This document shows positions 40,985 through 53,797 of a DNA stretch of 64,000 nucleotides, in pieces. Both the position numbers and the translations under genes were made by a program. The stretch's first letter is position 1. Each line of letters opens with the position of its first letter. The notes below the pieces were generated by a model. The model searched no databases and was not told the origin of the DNA. It saw only the letters and a program-made list of their open reading frames with translations. The DNA is taken from assembly GCA_964017235.1 (NCBI GenBank), contig OZ024936.1, positions 17,336,496 through 17,400,495 of the forward strand, in the 5' to 3' direction. The stretch is from Sabellastarte sp. h YS-2021. Taxonomy: Eukaryota > Annelida > Polychaeta > Sabellida > Sabellidae.

Positions 40985-41200
40985 TATCTCCAGTGTACCT
41001 CTAGTGTTGTGTCATTAGCCAAATTTTGTCTTCTGCTTAGATTTACAAAAAAATATGCCTTCTAGTTGAATTGTAGAATGAAATTTGTAAATATAAACAA
41101 AAAAAATTAAACATTTTGACAGGATTGTTTCTCTGTTGACTTAGGTCTGAGAACATTTTGAAAGACCACGAAGTGTATGTTGAAGTTTGGAGTAATAAAC
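40985..41200 (+). other. Nrx-IV: Likely 3' untranslated region of Nrx-IV
   Basis: The first canonical polyadenylation signal after the stop is AATAAA at 41194-41199. Others lie further on, so the true 3' end is undetermined. Confidence 0.35.
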
Positions 41201-43327
41201 ATGGAGTGTACGAATTTCTATAGAGTCATTGAGAAGGTAATACTAAGCATATATAATCTGAACCAAATTATATGTCTTTGTTGACAGATTCTCAGTGTGA
41301 TAAACTACAGTTGAACCCTTTTAAATGAGATCTCTTTTTAGGTAGAAACCCTGTGCCATTAGAAATAAATATTTGTTCCTCAAAGGTCAATTTCCAGTGA
41401 AACTTCATGGTTAAATCAAGACAGTTTTTATCCCACCTGAATTAGCTTTAAGGGGTTCAACCTGACTGGATTAAATGATAAAGTGAAGAAAGCATTATTT
41501 TTGCAAATAAATAATTTTATCTGAGATGTCTAAATGTTCAACACAGGTTTTATCTTCTGAACATTTGAGACATGGTAACAAAAAGCTGTGACATTAATGA
41601 CTGCAGAATTTTACATGGAAATAGCACAAATGGAGCCTCTACTGTCCATAAATTCAATTTTAAATTTTAGATTTCATGAACTCCATTTAACTCTACTAAA
41701 ACTAGTTTCTTGCCCTGTTATCTACTAACTTTTATTATCCAGCATGAGCCGTATTTCACCCATTTAGAGGGATATATGGAGTTGGATATATTTTTTATTT
41801 TTGTATACAACAGCGCCTCCATACCATGGAAAATAAGTATCAATATCTTCCGGTTTTATCGAATGTCTCGGAAACTTTGCAGCGTAGAAATATGTATTTT
41901 ATGTTATTAGAAAGGTCTTTTGACAGCGCTTCTACTCGTGTTTGTTGCATAAAAATCCATGCAGAAATGACCGAGATATTGCAAGTGAAAGATTGAAGAT
42001 TTTATATTCACTGATGCCCATGTTTTTGACATGGTTACCCATGGTTGGATTATCAGAAGTTCAACTTTATTTGATTCATAACAAGCGGGTAGCCAGAATT
42101 TATTGTACACATATGCATCTCTGTTCTGTTTAATATACTGTATGTATCATCCATTATTACCATCAACTCTGAGCTGGTAAGCGATTGCTATGATTATTAT
42201 ACATTATGGTTTATTTAAAGTAAATAAATTATATCATTTTTTTCCAACACATTCCACTGTTCCAGATATACATCCCTTGTTACTTTTTGACAGTAAAATT
42301 ATTCTTTGTACAGCTTTATTTGTAGTTGAAATTATGTCCAGTTTGGTGTTGTGTGAGTGGAAGATGTGGTTTCCTTCCCTTTGAATCTAGAATGTAAAGA
42401 CCTCCAACATTGAAAGGACGTTAAAAGAAAATGGTTTTCTTATGTCTGTTTCTTCATATGAGTATTTACTGCCTTCCTCCTTCCGACCAGTCGTTATATG
42501 ACCAATGCATTATGTTGAAAACAATATTAAAAACATATTATTTAATCTAATATTATCAGAGCCCAGTGGTTGTCAGTGCGGAATCCTGATGTAATAGTAT
42601 GCACTGTTTTCTCTCAATCCCCATCATGATATGACCCAACATAATGGGTTGAAAGTGGTGTTCATCTGAAATGAAGCCATTGGTCTAAATTGAAAGTTAG
42701 ATATAATTTTACATGCTTTCTATGAAGTGGTCACAGATTACACAAAGATTGTCAAATATAAACTTGAAAAATAAAATTAAAAAAAATATTTTTAAATATG
42801 AAAGATGTCACACCCTACAAGTGTCTCCTGTTTTGTATTACTATTGGTGCATTTTATATCTTTGGTTTTTCTTTCTATTAATATAAAGATCTAGGCATCT
42901 TAAAAATGATGTTTCAACTGTACTTTCAAAACAGTTGTTTACTTTAGGTAGCTGTTATATTATTTTCCAGTGCATAACTTTGTTGATTTATTCACAATTT
43001 TATTACTATTTATTGTAGAAAGCTTTTTATTATTTTGTTTCTTTTGGGTTTGCGTAAAATTCTGCTTTGATGTTTTGCTCGCGTTCCTTTGTATGAGAAA
43101 ATATTCGGTCAGTTGTATTCATTTACCAGTGTATTTCTTTGAGCAAAAGTCTTCTGTGAATTTTTAGCAGAATTTTTACCGTAGACATTCCATTGAAGGT
43201 CCGAGTGTTCTTCAAGTATGGTATTTAAGCCCTACTCTTACCTCTGTGATTATAGGTTCGAATCCAGTACATAACAACATGTACTGAGTGACCCTCCTGG
43301 TGTGATCATGTGATTATGTGAAAAACG
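41201..43327. other. Non-coding sequence downstream of Nrx-IV
   Basis: May include more 3' untranslated sequence. A decayed SINE-like tail is at about 42560-42662 (CATCATGATATGACCCAACA, TGGGTTGAAAG), and a box B-like GGTTCGAATCC is at 43255. No coding frame recognised. Confidence 0.45.
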
Positions 43328-44037
43328 AAGGACCCGTATTTACACAGATCCTTAAACTCACTCTTAAACACTCTATAAGTAAAGTCTTAAGGTTGCACGG
43401 TGGCACAGTGGTAACACACTCACCTCCCACCTCAGAGGTTGGCGGTTCAAACCCCGGACCCTATGCAGGAAAGTTGGTAGTTTCTTACCGATGGTCGGCA
43501 GTTTACAGTACAGAACCTCGACCAACTGTATGTACTGGTTTCCTCTGCCCATAAAACTACCCATCGTGATATGTCCTATACAGCGTTGAAAGCGACGTTA
43601 AAACCCAAATAAATAAATAAATTAAATTCTATAGATAATCTCAATTTTTGTCTCACCTAAAATTATGTTGAAATTGGTATTTTCAAAACTAGTTAAAAAT
43701 GAAAACAAACCTGAGACTTTGAGTTTTATGTCTAAACTCCAGTGTTTGTTTTGGGCACAGTGTATTTTTACAATTTCTGGTCATTAAGTTATCTGTTTTT
43801 GAGGCGATTGTTTATAAATTACAGACACGCAGAACTGAAATGGAGGAATGAAGGCAGCCAAACTGTTCTCATTGAGTAAATGACATCTAAAAATGCATTT
43901 GTGACTTTGAACATGAGTTTAAGATTTTTTTATGTTGTGAAAAGTTTGAGTTTAAACATAAATTCATAAAACTAAGTTTGTGAGTGAGGTTTAACAAGAA
44001 TTTAAGATTCCTTGTAAATAAAGGCCCTGGTTTGACT
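43328..44037. mobile_element. CTCA-rich MITE-like element interrupted by a SINE
   Basis: Left GGACCCGTATTTACACAGAT and CTTAAACTCACTC; right GTGAGTGAGG, ATTTAAGATTCCTTGTAAAT and AAGGCCCTGG. The two ends are imperfect inverted repeats resembling family 2. The type 1 SINE at 43391-43620 lies inside it. Confidence 0.5.
43391..43620 (+). mobile_element. tRNA-derived SINE, type 1
   Basis: Box A-like GTGGCACAGTGGTAACAC, box B-like GGCGGTTCAAACCC, body AAAGTTGGTAGTTTCTTACC, tail GTTGAAAGCGACGTTAAAAC and (AAAT)n. Homologous to 5596-5817. A weak target duplication (CTATAAGTAAAG / CTATAGATAATC) may be present. Confidence 0.85.
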
Positions 44038-44399
44038 CGACATTCCATTGTTTTGATCTCCCTGGTCTGTTGGTTTTACTGTAGTCTTTTGAACATGTGA
44101 CCAGTTGTGCATCAGAGTTTATTGCTGTACAACTGCTGTATTGTGGCAGCATAAAGTGTATCAAAATTCTAAATTAAATTGCAGCTGCGAGTTTTTCTTT
44201 GTTTAAAGTGTCCGATATCTTTCCCTAATGGGCAGTTGTTCCACTCTGTGACTTTGACCGTATATAGAAGCCTTTTCGACACATTTCCAAAGAAACCCTT
44301 GCACAGTTATTTCAACTAAAAAGATCATAAAAATCAAAAATACACACCAGAAATATAGGAATGAAAAGTAAGGATGTTAAACAACATCTTTAAAATTAC

Positions 44400-44560
44400 A
44401 AATAAAGGAATGGGTGTGATTGAAATAGTTTAATAGCCTTGTAAGTGTCACGTATTTAAAAATAATGGCCTGTTGACTCAATCCCTTCGGGACCTAATCA
44501 ACAGTCCATTATTTTCAAATATTGGACACTTACTTGGCCATTAACCTATATTTAGACTAT
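44400..44560. repeat. Foldback palindrome with CCCTTCGGG centre
   Basis: An imperfect inverted repeat: TTTAATAGCCTTGTAAGTGTC pairs with GACACTTACTTGGCCATTAA, and TAATGGCCTGTTGA pairs with TCAACAGTCCATTA, around the palindrome CCCTTCGGG near 44490. The same centre occurs in the palindrome at 50505-50635. Confidence 0.65.
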
Positions 44561-44735
44561 AGTTAGAGGATTTACATCAAAAAGTAAATGCACTCTACTT
44601 TAATTTAAGTGTATGTTTTATGTCATTCCACAGTCTACATGTATCACTAAAAATGTAAATATATTGTAGATATTGTAATTATATCCTCCTGACATTCCAT
44701 TGTATTTACATTAAAACCTTCATAATTGCTCTTGA

Positions 44736-46631
44736 GGTTGTTTTTATACTGTTTTTCTATGAATTCTTTATGTTAATACAAATTTTTATGTGGTGAAAAG
44801 TGTGAGAGGTTGCAAACCAAGTAACATAGAATTCATCTGTACTTCAGGAGGATGAGCAGACCTTTATTGCAAGTGTGCTTTCCTTTTGTAGTTGTTCACC
44901 ATATTTAAACAACAAAAAATATCATCAATAAAAATATTTTTATACAATCTATGCCTTTCTTTTTCTTAAGTGATCTGATATGTCTTATATATATTTATGA
45001 TGCATTTTGAAACGGCAGTCAAGATCTGGAGCTGTATTCTACAACAATACCTGCATCATTTCTAACTTAGATTTCAAGTATCTCTTAGATTTCAAGAAAG
45101 AAATGATGAAACTGAACATTCCTAACTTTTGTTTCGTGAATACAAAGTGCAAGAAAAACTTAAGTGAAAAACGTTCCCCTACTTAGATCTAAGGTAACCT
45201 TATCTAAGTATTGTTGTGGAATATGACCCCTGGACCCATATTCAGGTTCATTGTAATTCATAGAATTGATATTTTTTCTTAAAATTCTTTTAAAAAAAAC
45301 ATCTAATAAGAAAAATGACCAAGACTCAGGATTTTTAAATTAATAGGAATTGTTGGACGTATCAAGGTACTAGTGAACATAACCTGTGTTAATTCTGTTT
45401 ATGAGAACTCCAAAAGGAATGAATGGATCTTTCTGATTTTTGTTTTCCTATGGGTAGTGACTGACAAGAGGAAGAAGTGGTTAAAGTTTGGGAAAGAATC
45501 CTATTGTAGATACCAAGAAATCCCAAATTTTCAAAGGCCACAATTTCAATGTTTTGCAATATCTTGATAAATATACTATTTGGTTCAAATAAAAAGGGAC
45601 ACAAACTACAAAAGATTGCCTTGTTAAACACTGTATGCTTGTTATGCTGGCCATCTTTGTCCTGCACAGATTCACAAACCTTTTTTTCCAAGAAATCAAA
45701 AATACCTGAAGACCTCCGTGAGATACAGGAATTTGCAACTCATTTTCAACTCTACATTATACTGTAGTAGAAAGAGAGTAGTAAGAAAAATATTAATTCT
45801 ATCAATAACAATAAGACTGAATATGGGTCACAGTACAATGTAGAGTTGAAAATGAGTTGGAAATTCCTTCCAAGGCTCTTGACATTTTATGGTATTTTGG
45901 TAAAATGGATTTCAAGAAACAGTGTTTTACTGTATACAACCTTCTCGCCTGATGAAACCCTGAGATATGTGGCCAATTCAAGCAGCCTCACTGAATGGTT
46001 TTTGGTTTTCAACTATGAAATATTATTCTAAAGATAATGATCAGGTGTTGCTCCATTTGTTTACATAATGGATGTGCCACAAAATAGTTATCTATAATAA
46101 AATCTTGTGAATTGAAATTTGTTTCATAGAATAATTGAACACTTTTCACTAAATGATTGAACTGTACCCCCTTTGCAACGTTAAAATACTTGGAAGTATA
46201 TGTTTCACAAGGTTGATGTATAACATGGGTTTTAATTTTACTTTTCTAAAGTAAAGGTAAACATTTTTTTTTTTTTGGGGGGGGGGTATTTGTTATTGAA
46301 AAAAGTATGCACCATTTCAACAATGGCTCATATTAATATGATAGAATTAATTCAATTATTTTCTCTTTATAAATGCTACATGCTATAAATATGAAAAAAA
46401 TGTCAAGATACACAGAAAAGGAAAGCACTATATTCAAACCAAACTTATTTTATTGTGATGACCAGATCATCTGTTGCTCAGTAGTTATTAAGTTGTAGTA
46501 ACCTGACTGTGTGGTGACCACAACGAATAAGTGGTGAACACCAGATGAACTGGTAAGCACCACATCATCTGATGATCAGAAAAACATAGACGGGAAAATC
46601 ACAATTCATCCCAACCCTAGAGATCAGTTTG
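44736..46631. repeat. Segmental duplication, copy 1
   Basis: Aligns in direct orientation with 62560-64000. Landmarks: GTGAAAAGTGTGAGAGGTTG (44796 and 62620), TCTGATATGTCTTATATATA (44973 and 62810), GGTGAACACCAGATGAACTG (46532 and 63901), CCAACCCTAGAGATCAGTTT (46612 and 63980). Copy 1 additionally holds 45013-45235. The true right end is unknown because copy 2 reaches the window edge. No gene recognised inside. Confidence 0.9.
45027..45233. mobile_element. MITE-like insertion present only in duplication copy 1
   Basis: The ends are inverted: GTATTCTACAACAATAC at the left and GTATTGTTGTGGAATATG at the right, with CTTAGAT/ATCTAAG motifs inside. Absent from the matching place near 62848, so it inserted after the duplication or was lost from copy 2. 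Confidence 0.6.
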
Positions 46632-48490
46632 GGATCTAACAGATTGTAATGGAAACCTATCCCAACCATTTCTGACATTACATGGAGTCCCCAGCACTCT
46701 TGACCCCCAACCTATATGACTTTAATGCAACTTCAATTTGACCAAACAGATTACAGATATGCGAGATGGCAAGCCTGTAGCCACTGCATTTCATCTTTTG
46801 GGCGAAAGTCGGGGTCAAAAGTTCCTTGATCTATATGATTTCAAGATGACTGACCGTAACAGCAATATGGTCAGTCATATTGGCAGTAGGATCTGTCTGG
46901 GGTGCCTGGGTGTCAAACTCTCTGATCGGACCTATTTTCAGTAAGGTAGGTTTGGCTGAAGATCCTAACTTTGGGGTTTTTGAAGCAAAGTCGCCAATGT
47001 TTCTGAAAATACTAAACATGTTTAAAATCCTTTCCAAACTTGCAGAACTTCCTGATTTAGTTTCCCAACCTGTAGGAACTTACAAAAACGGACCCTGACT
47101 TCAAAATCGGCAAGGGACGAGGCCAAAGTCGGGAATATAGAACTTCTACTTAAATAACTAAATAACTTTACTGCAGCGAGTTTCATTTAAAATATATAAA
47201 TTATTTTAATTGGTTTGAAAAGAGCAACAAGTGTTTGTGATGTGTACAACTTTTGTATAAACCATAAAATCAAATACGACCACATGTCGAAAAGACAATG
47301 TACAAATTAACAGCCTCACAACAACTGTAAGATTTTTGCATATGTGATTACAGTAACCAACTACAATTCAAGTAAGATGTGACAGAAATGTAATAGAAGT
47401 AGCTTATCATGCCGTGTCTCCTGACAAACTCTATATAATGTGTATTTTGACACATATTTATTCAAAATGACATGTCATTGGCACTAAATGAGGATGATGG
47501 AGACGGTAGAAATTAATAATGGACGATGTTAGGATCTGTCAGGACCTGGAAGGGTGAAAACAAGTAAACAGCAAACAAACCCCAGCAAAATATATATGCA
47601 TGACTTGAAACTGCCTACAGCGACCATCTGAAGGAAATTGACAGGAAGATTAAGGGACATATCATTGTGTCCTTTGGTAGCTCAAAATCAAAATGTGAGA
47701 GGGAAGTGCTCCTGTTGGCTAAAGGGGCATTTACTTGTATCTATTCCTGGTAAGGTCTCAAATTTTGATAAAATAACCTGACATTTACCAAATGCTTTGA
47801 GGATGTCAAAAACTTATTGCAAATCGGATTCACTTGTTTTGAGTTAATAACTGCACATTAAATAAATTTGTATACAGTGGCTTGAAACAACCTCTCATAC
47901 AGTGACAAACAATAAATTAGTGGCATACAGTGGCAAACAATAAATTATAAATGATTTTTGCCTTTTATGACGCATCTGCTTTGAACATTTCTATATTCTC
48001 AAGTAAAAAGAGGGCCACTTGTCAGTATATGAAGTTTTCTTCATTTTGTCAACGTGCAATTGAAACAAATTATCTTTCACCTTTAAAGATGTAAGCAGGA
48101 TATCTGTGGGAAATAACAATTTACATGTTTTTATAGTGTTGCAAATTATAACAGTTTGGTAAAAAGCAAAGTTTTCTGCAATTTTTTATAACATACATTA
48201 ACATTTTAGTTTCAATATATCCTGTTTATCTTCTTGGTCTAGGGAAAAGCAGGCTGTGTATACAAAATATAGTAAATTATAACAAATGCCCCTTTCTTCT
48301 GTTAAGATGATTAAAAAAAATTCTAAAACTTTAGTTCTTATCATAGGTGATTTAACAAAAACTATGACACTATTTCTGGGCAAAAAGCCTAAGAATGACT
48401 AACTTATCTATGGGAAGTAGCAATTGGTTGTAGAAAATTGTACATTTGAAAATAATCTTCATAGAGAAACCATACTTAATTTTCTGACAA
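46632..48490. other. Non-coding sequence, no gene recognised
   Basis: Short frames only. A small local repeat of CAGTGGC.AACAATAAATTA occurs at about 47905 and 47932. Confidence 0.5.
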
Positions 48491-48530
48491 CAGACAGTTG
48501 TCTCATTGGGATCTGGAAGTTGAAATTACA

Positions 48531-49472
48531 ATGTTGTCAGGTATTGTGTTGTTTGTTGCAATAACATGGGTTGGGTGTGGCAGAACTGATGACGGCTATG
48601 ATGTGGTCAGTGATTTGACTGCAGTTGTGAAGCAAATACAGGGGCAGCTTGTAACAATGGAAAAAAGATTTGATGACATAGAAAGGCTTGTGAAAAATGT
48701 GCAGACAGATGTTGAAAAAGTGAAAGGTCAGTAAGTTTAGCAAATCGATGACTAAAACATGAAATTAATGCTTTAGGAAAATTCTAAATAGCAGACAAGT
48801 GACAATTTATACTAAAACAAATGCTGATAACCAATTTACTTTTGAATTGTAACAGAGGAGCTGATCAAACTATGGTCATTGATAATAATGTTAGACAGCG
48901 TTCAGTAGAATTGTCATTGGTTGTGTTATTTTTATCGTAACAAACAACACTTTACACTTTCGATATTTCTATGTTCAGCAATTAGACAGCACATGGCAAC
49001 AATCTCTGACTTTCATGTATTTGTAGCTTCAAATCAGGTGGAGACAGATGTCAGCTTCTCTGTTTATGCTACTCGCAATCAAGACGTCAATTTTTTAGAA
49101 GTAATTAGTTTTGAGGGAGTGACAACAAATCAAGGGGGACATTTCAACACAGCAGACAGTGTTTACACGTGCCCATTGAGTGGCACATATTTCTTTACCT
49201 TCTCAATGTTTGCATTTTTATCTGATTTGAGACATACATCTCCAAGACTTTGGAAAGATGAGGAAGCAGTGAGTGAAGCCCGCTGCACAATATATAGTTC
49301 TCAACCTGATAACCTCCAATGCTCAAACTCTGCTGTGGTTCACTGTGAAGAAGGACAACGTGTGTTTCTTGCTGCCAATGTTGCTAACACTGAAGTCTGG
49401 ACCTCTTGGGGTCCGACTTCAATTTTTTCTGGATTTCTCATACACGCTGACGTGTCACCCTATATTAATTAA
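48531..49472 (+). CDS. Secreted C1q-domain protein, two exons
   Basis: Exon 1 (48531-48726) begins MLSGIVLFVAITWVGCG, a signal peptide, followed by a heptad-like coiled coil (VVKQIQGQLVTMEKRFDDIE). Exon 2 (48979-49472) encodes the C1q domain: VSFSVYATRNQDVNFLEVIS, TNQGGHFNTADSVYTCPLSG, TYFFTF and a closing FSGFLIH. Donor AAAG|GTCAGT and acceptor ATGTTCAG keep the frame (phase 1). The predicted protein is about 229 residues, usual for the short coiled-coil-plus-C1q proteins that are expanded in bivalves and often act as soluble pattern-recognition or carbohydrate-binding proteins. The specific ligand is unknown. An in-frame upstream ATG at 48498 would spoil the signal peptide, so 48531 is preferred. 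Four cysteines lie within the C1q domain. Confidence 0.88.
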
Positions 49473-49503
49473 TTGTATATGATGGATCTTATATTATCTT
49501 ACA

Positions 49504-49509
49504 ATTAAA
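49504..49509 (+). promoter_or_regulatory. Candidate polyadenylation signal of the C1q gene
   Basis: ATTAAA, 32 bases after the stop codon. Alternatives such as AATAAA near 49619 exist. Confidence 0.35.
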
Positions 49510-49519
49510 GAAAATGTAA

Positions 49520-50500
49520 AAATTGTGACAATTTTTGAGAAAAAAAATGTAATTTAAAAGCTTAACCATTCCAAGTTAAATTAAAAAAAATGAATACAGC
49601 AGTAGCTATGTTGTTTATAATAAAACCCAAACTAGTGACCCTCCTATTGTGTAAACTTTCCATTATTATTTGCATAATGGAGAGTTATTACACTACATTA
49701 TTTTCTAACAGTGAAATTTGGTTTAGTTCAGTGGACAGTCTGCCAAGAACAAAAGGGTGTTTGCCAGTCATCGTCAGCACAATGCATTCAATATTGAATT
49801 GTTCTACTCATTCCAAACAGTCACTACGGATTACTTGAGATAAGGAGTGTTGATAACCCAGTCAGTTTCTGGGTTGTGTTTTTAAATGTTGCAGATTTAT
49901 TTGTTAGGAGGCATTTCTGGAATGCAAAATATAGAATATGTATTCTTTCTGTGAGGCATTTTTTCCTTGATTCAAAATTTAGAGGCAAAGAAAGACCAAA
50001 TTGAAAATCTTATGAAACCTTGAAATGTCAACACAAAAAAGAAGGAAGTAACTTAAACAGTTTGTAGTTGTTTTCAATGCATGAAACACAAAAATAATCA
50101 CTTGCTGTCTTAAAAATAAGCACAAGGCAGTATAGTAACTTGGAAAACTCACCACAACAAATTATCCAAAGCATGAACGTTGTCATATGAACAATCTACA
50201 TTTATCTTGAAAGTGCCTTATATAATTCACAGATATTCTATCCATTATTAATACCCAAAGTTAAAGTTTGTGGTTCATATTATAATCACAATTGTCAAGG
50301 TCCATCCAAAAATAAATTTATTTAAGAAAAACCAGCAATAGACATAGTGAAACAATACTGATTGTGTATTCAAATTAAAAAGATCACAGAACTCATTTGG
50401 TAAAAGCCACACATGATATTCACACCAAAGTAAAATTTGCAAAGATTGACCATTCAGTGAAAGGTGTCAAATTATTCAATTAATTAATTGGTGTCAGTTC
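49520..50500. other. Non-coding sequence, no gene recognised
   Basis: AT-rich with short frames only. Confidence 0.5.
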
Positions 50501-50504
50501 AAGG

Positions 50505-50635
50505 GTTTATAATAGATAATAGCATAATTTCATTATGTAAACTTAATGGCTCTTCAGCCCTTCGGGCGTCATGGGCCATTAAGTTTACATAATGGAGCGC
50601 CACTTGGCAATTATCTATATAATAAAGTTTCCTGC
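50505..50635. repeat. Long palindrome with CCCTTCGGG centre
   Basis: TATAATAGATAATAGC pairs with the right-hand region containing AATTATCTATATAATA, and CATTATGTAAACTTAATGGC pairs with GCCATTAAGTTTACATAATG, around a short loop with CCCTTCGGG. Half-copies of the right arm occur inside both segmental-duplication copies (about 46055-46110 and 63430-63485, GTTTACATAATGGATGTGCC type). Confidence 0.75.
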
Positions 50636-50639
50636 AAAA

Positions 50640-51650
50640 GGCCAGTCCCAACTACAATCAATGGGAAATACAGCTTTTCTCCACATCTGCGAATTGAAGG
50701 TATTTATACCCTACCCTGTTATATTGTATAGTCTGGGCCATTCTTTTCTGTGATGAAAATAGTTGGGGTCCGTTGAGACGACCTATTTGGCATACGTGAT
50801 GCTAACCTACACATGCATTGTGAAAACCCAAAGTAAAATCAATGAGAAATACTGTATTATCCATATCTGGAAAGTTTATGTCTTGCAATCCTACCTTGTT
50901 GTAAGACTCACACTAGACCACTTTATCCATTGGTGGAAAAAGATTGGCGTCCATCAGGACGACCAAATTTGGTATACTCAATGGTAGGGTAGCTATTCAC
51001 AGTGAAATCCCCCAACTAAAATCAATGGGAAAACCTGCTTTTCTTTAAATCGGAAAAGGGGAGGTATTTAGACCCTACCCTGTTCTATTGTGTACACTCA
51101 GACTGGACCACTCTGTCTATTGGTGGTTAAAAATAGGGGTCCTTCGAGCGGACCAAATATGGCGCACTGGATGGTACAGTACCCTATTTTATAGTACAGA
51201 CTCAGACTGCAGAAACTCTTGTATACTCGCAAAAGCCTCGAAATGAAATCAATAAGAAATACTGCTTTTGTCAATATCTGCTAAGCTCAGATCTTAAGTC
51301 CCTACCCTGTTATATTCTATAGACTTAGAGTAGACCACTGCATCCATTGGTATTAAAAATATTGGGGTCTGTTTCAGAGACAAAATTTGGCATGCTCAGT
51401 GGCACGCATATTCAATGGCTATTCGCATGGTGAAATTGTCCAACTAAAATCAATGGGGAAAACCTAATGTATCAGGGAAATTATGGTCTTGAGACAACAC
51501 CCTGTCAAATTGTATTGACACAGATTGGGCCACTCTATCCACTGGGTTAAAAAAATTGTTTCCATTGGGATGATACACGATGGTAAGGTGAGGTACATGC
51601 ATGGTGAAACCCCCAAACAAAAATCAGTGGGAACTACTTAACTGTACAAC
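50640..51650. repeat. Degenerate tandem repeat, about 180-200 bp, six units
   Basis: AAATCAATGGGAAA-type motifs recur at about 50656, 50837, 51019, 51246, 51448 and 51621. Companion motifs are CCCTACCCTGTTATATTGTA and CCATTGGTGG, then GGGGTCCNTTNAGA and TTTGGCATAC. It directly follows the palindrome, so both may belong to one non-autonomous element. Confidence 0.75.
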
Positions 51651-53797
51651 AGTATTGTACATGTTGGGTTTATTTGATGGTGAAATTCTGTAGAAGTTGT
51701 AACAGCCTATCTTGTACAGGCTTCTTGTACAAATTACAAATTGTACATAATCTCAACTTGTACATAATGTATATATTTTCTGGGATTTTAGGCTACAAGG
51801 TGAGAGTGTCATCAAATTAACCTTTGCCGAGCAGCATTCAACACGACAAGAACTTGATGAGTTTGATGACAAAAAGCGGATCCTATTCATTACATATGCG
51901 ATGGCCAGCAGTGCTCATTTCTGTGGGAATAAATGTCAAAATTGGCATTTTATGTCCCATTTAACAGCCAGGGTCATATTAGGACAGGTCCTCAGCATTG
52001 TCATTATTACAATTTGTGTGACATGAACAAACACAGAGATTAAGATAAGCATGTGACTAGATATCACACCTGCTAACCCACAATGCCGCTTAAGACAGTG
52101 TTGTGTGAAAAAGCTTTTTAGTACCTAGGTCTGATCATGACGGGACAGTTTATTTGGATTGAAATCAGGGCTTAGTAGGTGCTTAACGGACTATACTTTC
52201 TTTACTAGAAAACAATCTTAACTGCTAAAATACTAAATGGAAATTTCTTAAAATCACTGGAATCACACACTTAATAAAGTAAGAGAGCAGTGAAGTGAAC
52301 CCATTTGCTTCCTCCTTCTGCAGACATCAAAACCCACTGAGCTAAAAACATATTTCATTCAAAAGCTTTATTGCAAGGATTAGCAGTGGCAAGTTCTATT
52401 CCACTGTATCACTGTGTCAACTGTCAACTGATGATATTACTCCATAACAGTTACATACTACAGTAATGTACAAAAGGTGCACTGCAGATATAATGTTTTT
52501 AAGCTGGTTCAAAAGCTAGGCGTAATCAGTAGCTATTGAGTTAGGTTAGGTATTGAGTTTTGACCTTGGATATGAAGTTTGACCTTGAAACACAGCAAAA
52601 AAAGACTGGTTTAGACTTTTATTTCAACACATAGCTCACACCTTACTGAAGTAGTCACTTACTTTGATCTAAAAACCAGAGTATAGCTCAAGAGAGGGCT
52701 ATAGAAACCCTTTTTATCCAGCAATTGGTGGTATGTATTTTACAAAGACAGAGCTGGTTTTTGGAAGTTGTCTGTTAGGCACCCCCTCATGTAAGGGCTG
52801 AATTTGGATGCACCTGTGTAATTTTAAAAGACGCTGATGAAACGAGTAAACTTTTCAGTATGTCCACAATGCTCCTACTTATACAGTCCAGGTGAATCAA
52901 AATTGACCTGAGGTAAAAGGACAACTCTTGTAATGCAAGTTATAAGGGTTGTTTTAAATTTTATTTTTGAGCAAGAGAAATCGGGAAAAGAGGTTTATTT
53001 CAATTAGGTAACCAAACCAAGAAGTTCAAGAGACGATGACCTTGTGGCCTTGGAAACAAAGTGAAAAGTGATTCAGTTCTGGAGTTTATAGCTGTACATG
53101 TTAAACTCTTTATATATTTAGGTAGTTTATAGATTATTAAAATGTTTATTTAAAAATTTTACCCAAGTCCCATATTTTAATATTGGTGTAATGGTTTGGC
53201 ATCAGATATACATATTAACTTTTTGAATATATATCCTGGCCAGGCCAGAGTATAGTGAATTATTAGAAGTAACTGAGCAGAATATCTATAAAGTTTAATT
53301 GAAAGGACTTGGCTGAATTTGTTGAAAACACTTGATTTTGAAAGCAAAAGATCTTATCATTCAAAAGTTGTACTTGCTGTTCATATATAAAAACTGAATT
53401 TTAGTAGAATTTTTTTCCCCAAAATCAGCTTTTACCTACCTTTCATAACTGTATAAAAGTACCTTTTAATACATACAGGGAAAATAACTGAAAATACATA
53501 AATTAATATTTAAATCTCTGTATATTTTTAAAAAGCCATTCATATATGGTTGTAAAAACAAAAACCTTTATTTTAGTTATATTCACTAAGTTGCTTTACT
53601 TTCAAACATGTCATTACATGATATTCACTCTACCTCACTATTTACGTTTTTGTTCTAAATGAAGCCCCAAATTTACTAATAAAGGGTATCTCTTTACTTT
53701 TAGCCTTTATTCTAAAAGTACTTGGAATAACCTGTCAATAAATAGTAAACCTGTTACTGGCTCTTGGTTTCAATGCACCGTAGAATGTCCTGTATAA
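51651..53797. other. Non-coding sequence, no gene recognised
   Basis: Contains an antisense SINE tail fragment at about 51934-52010 (CATTTAACAGCCAGGGTCAT, GGACAGGTCCTCAGCATTGT). Otherwise nothing recognised. Confidence 0.5.

Noticed and set aside
43318..43554. Protein-coding frame of 78 codons
   Set aside because: It lies across a SINE head and body; similar frames appear in other SINE copies.
46738..46944. 68-codon open frame after the segmental duplication
   Set aside because: No domain or splice support, and overlapping frames on the other strand are equally long.
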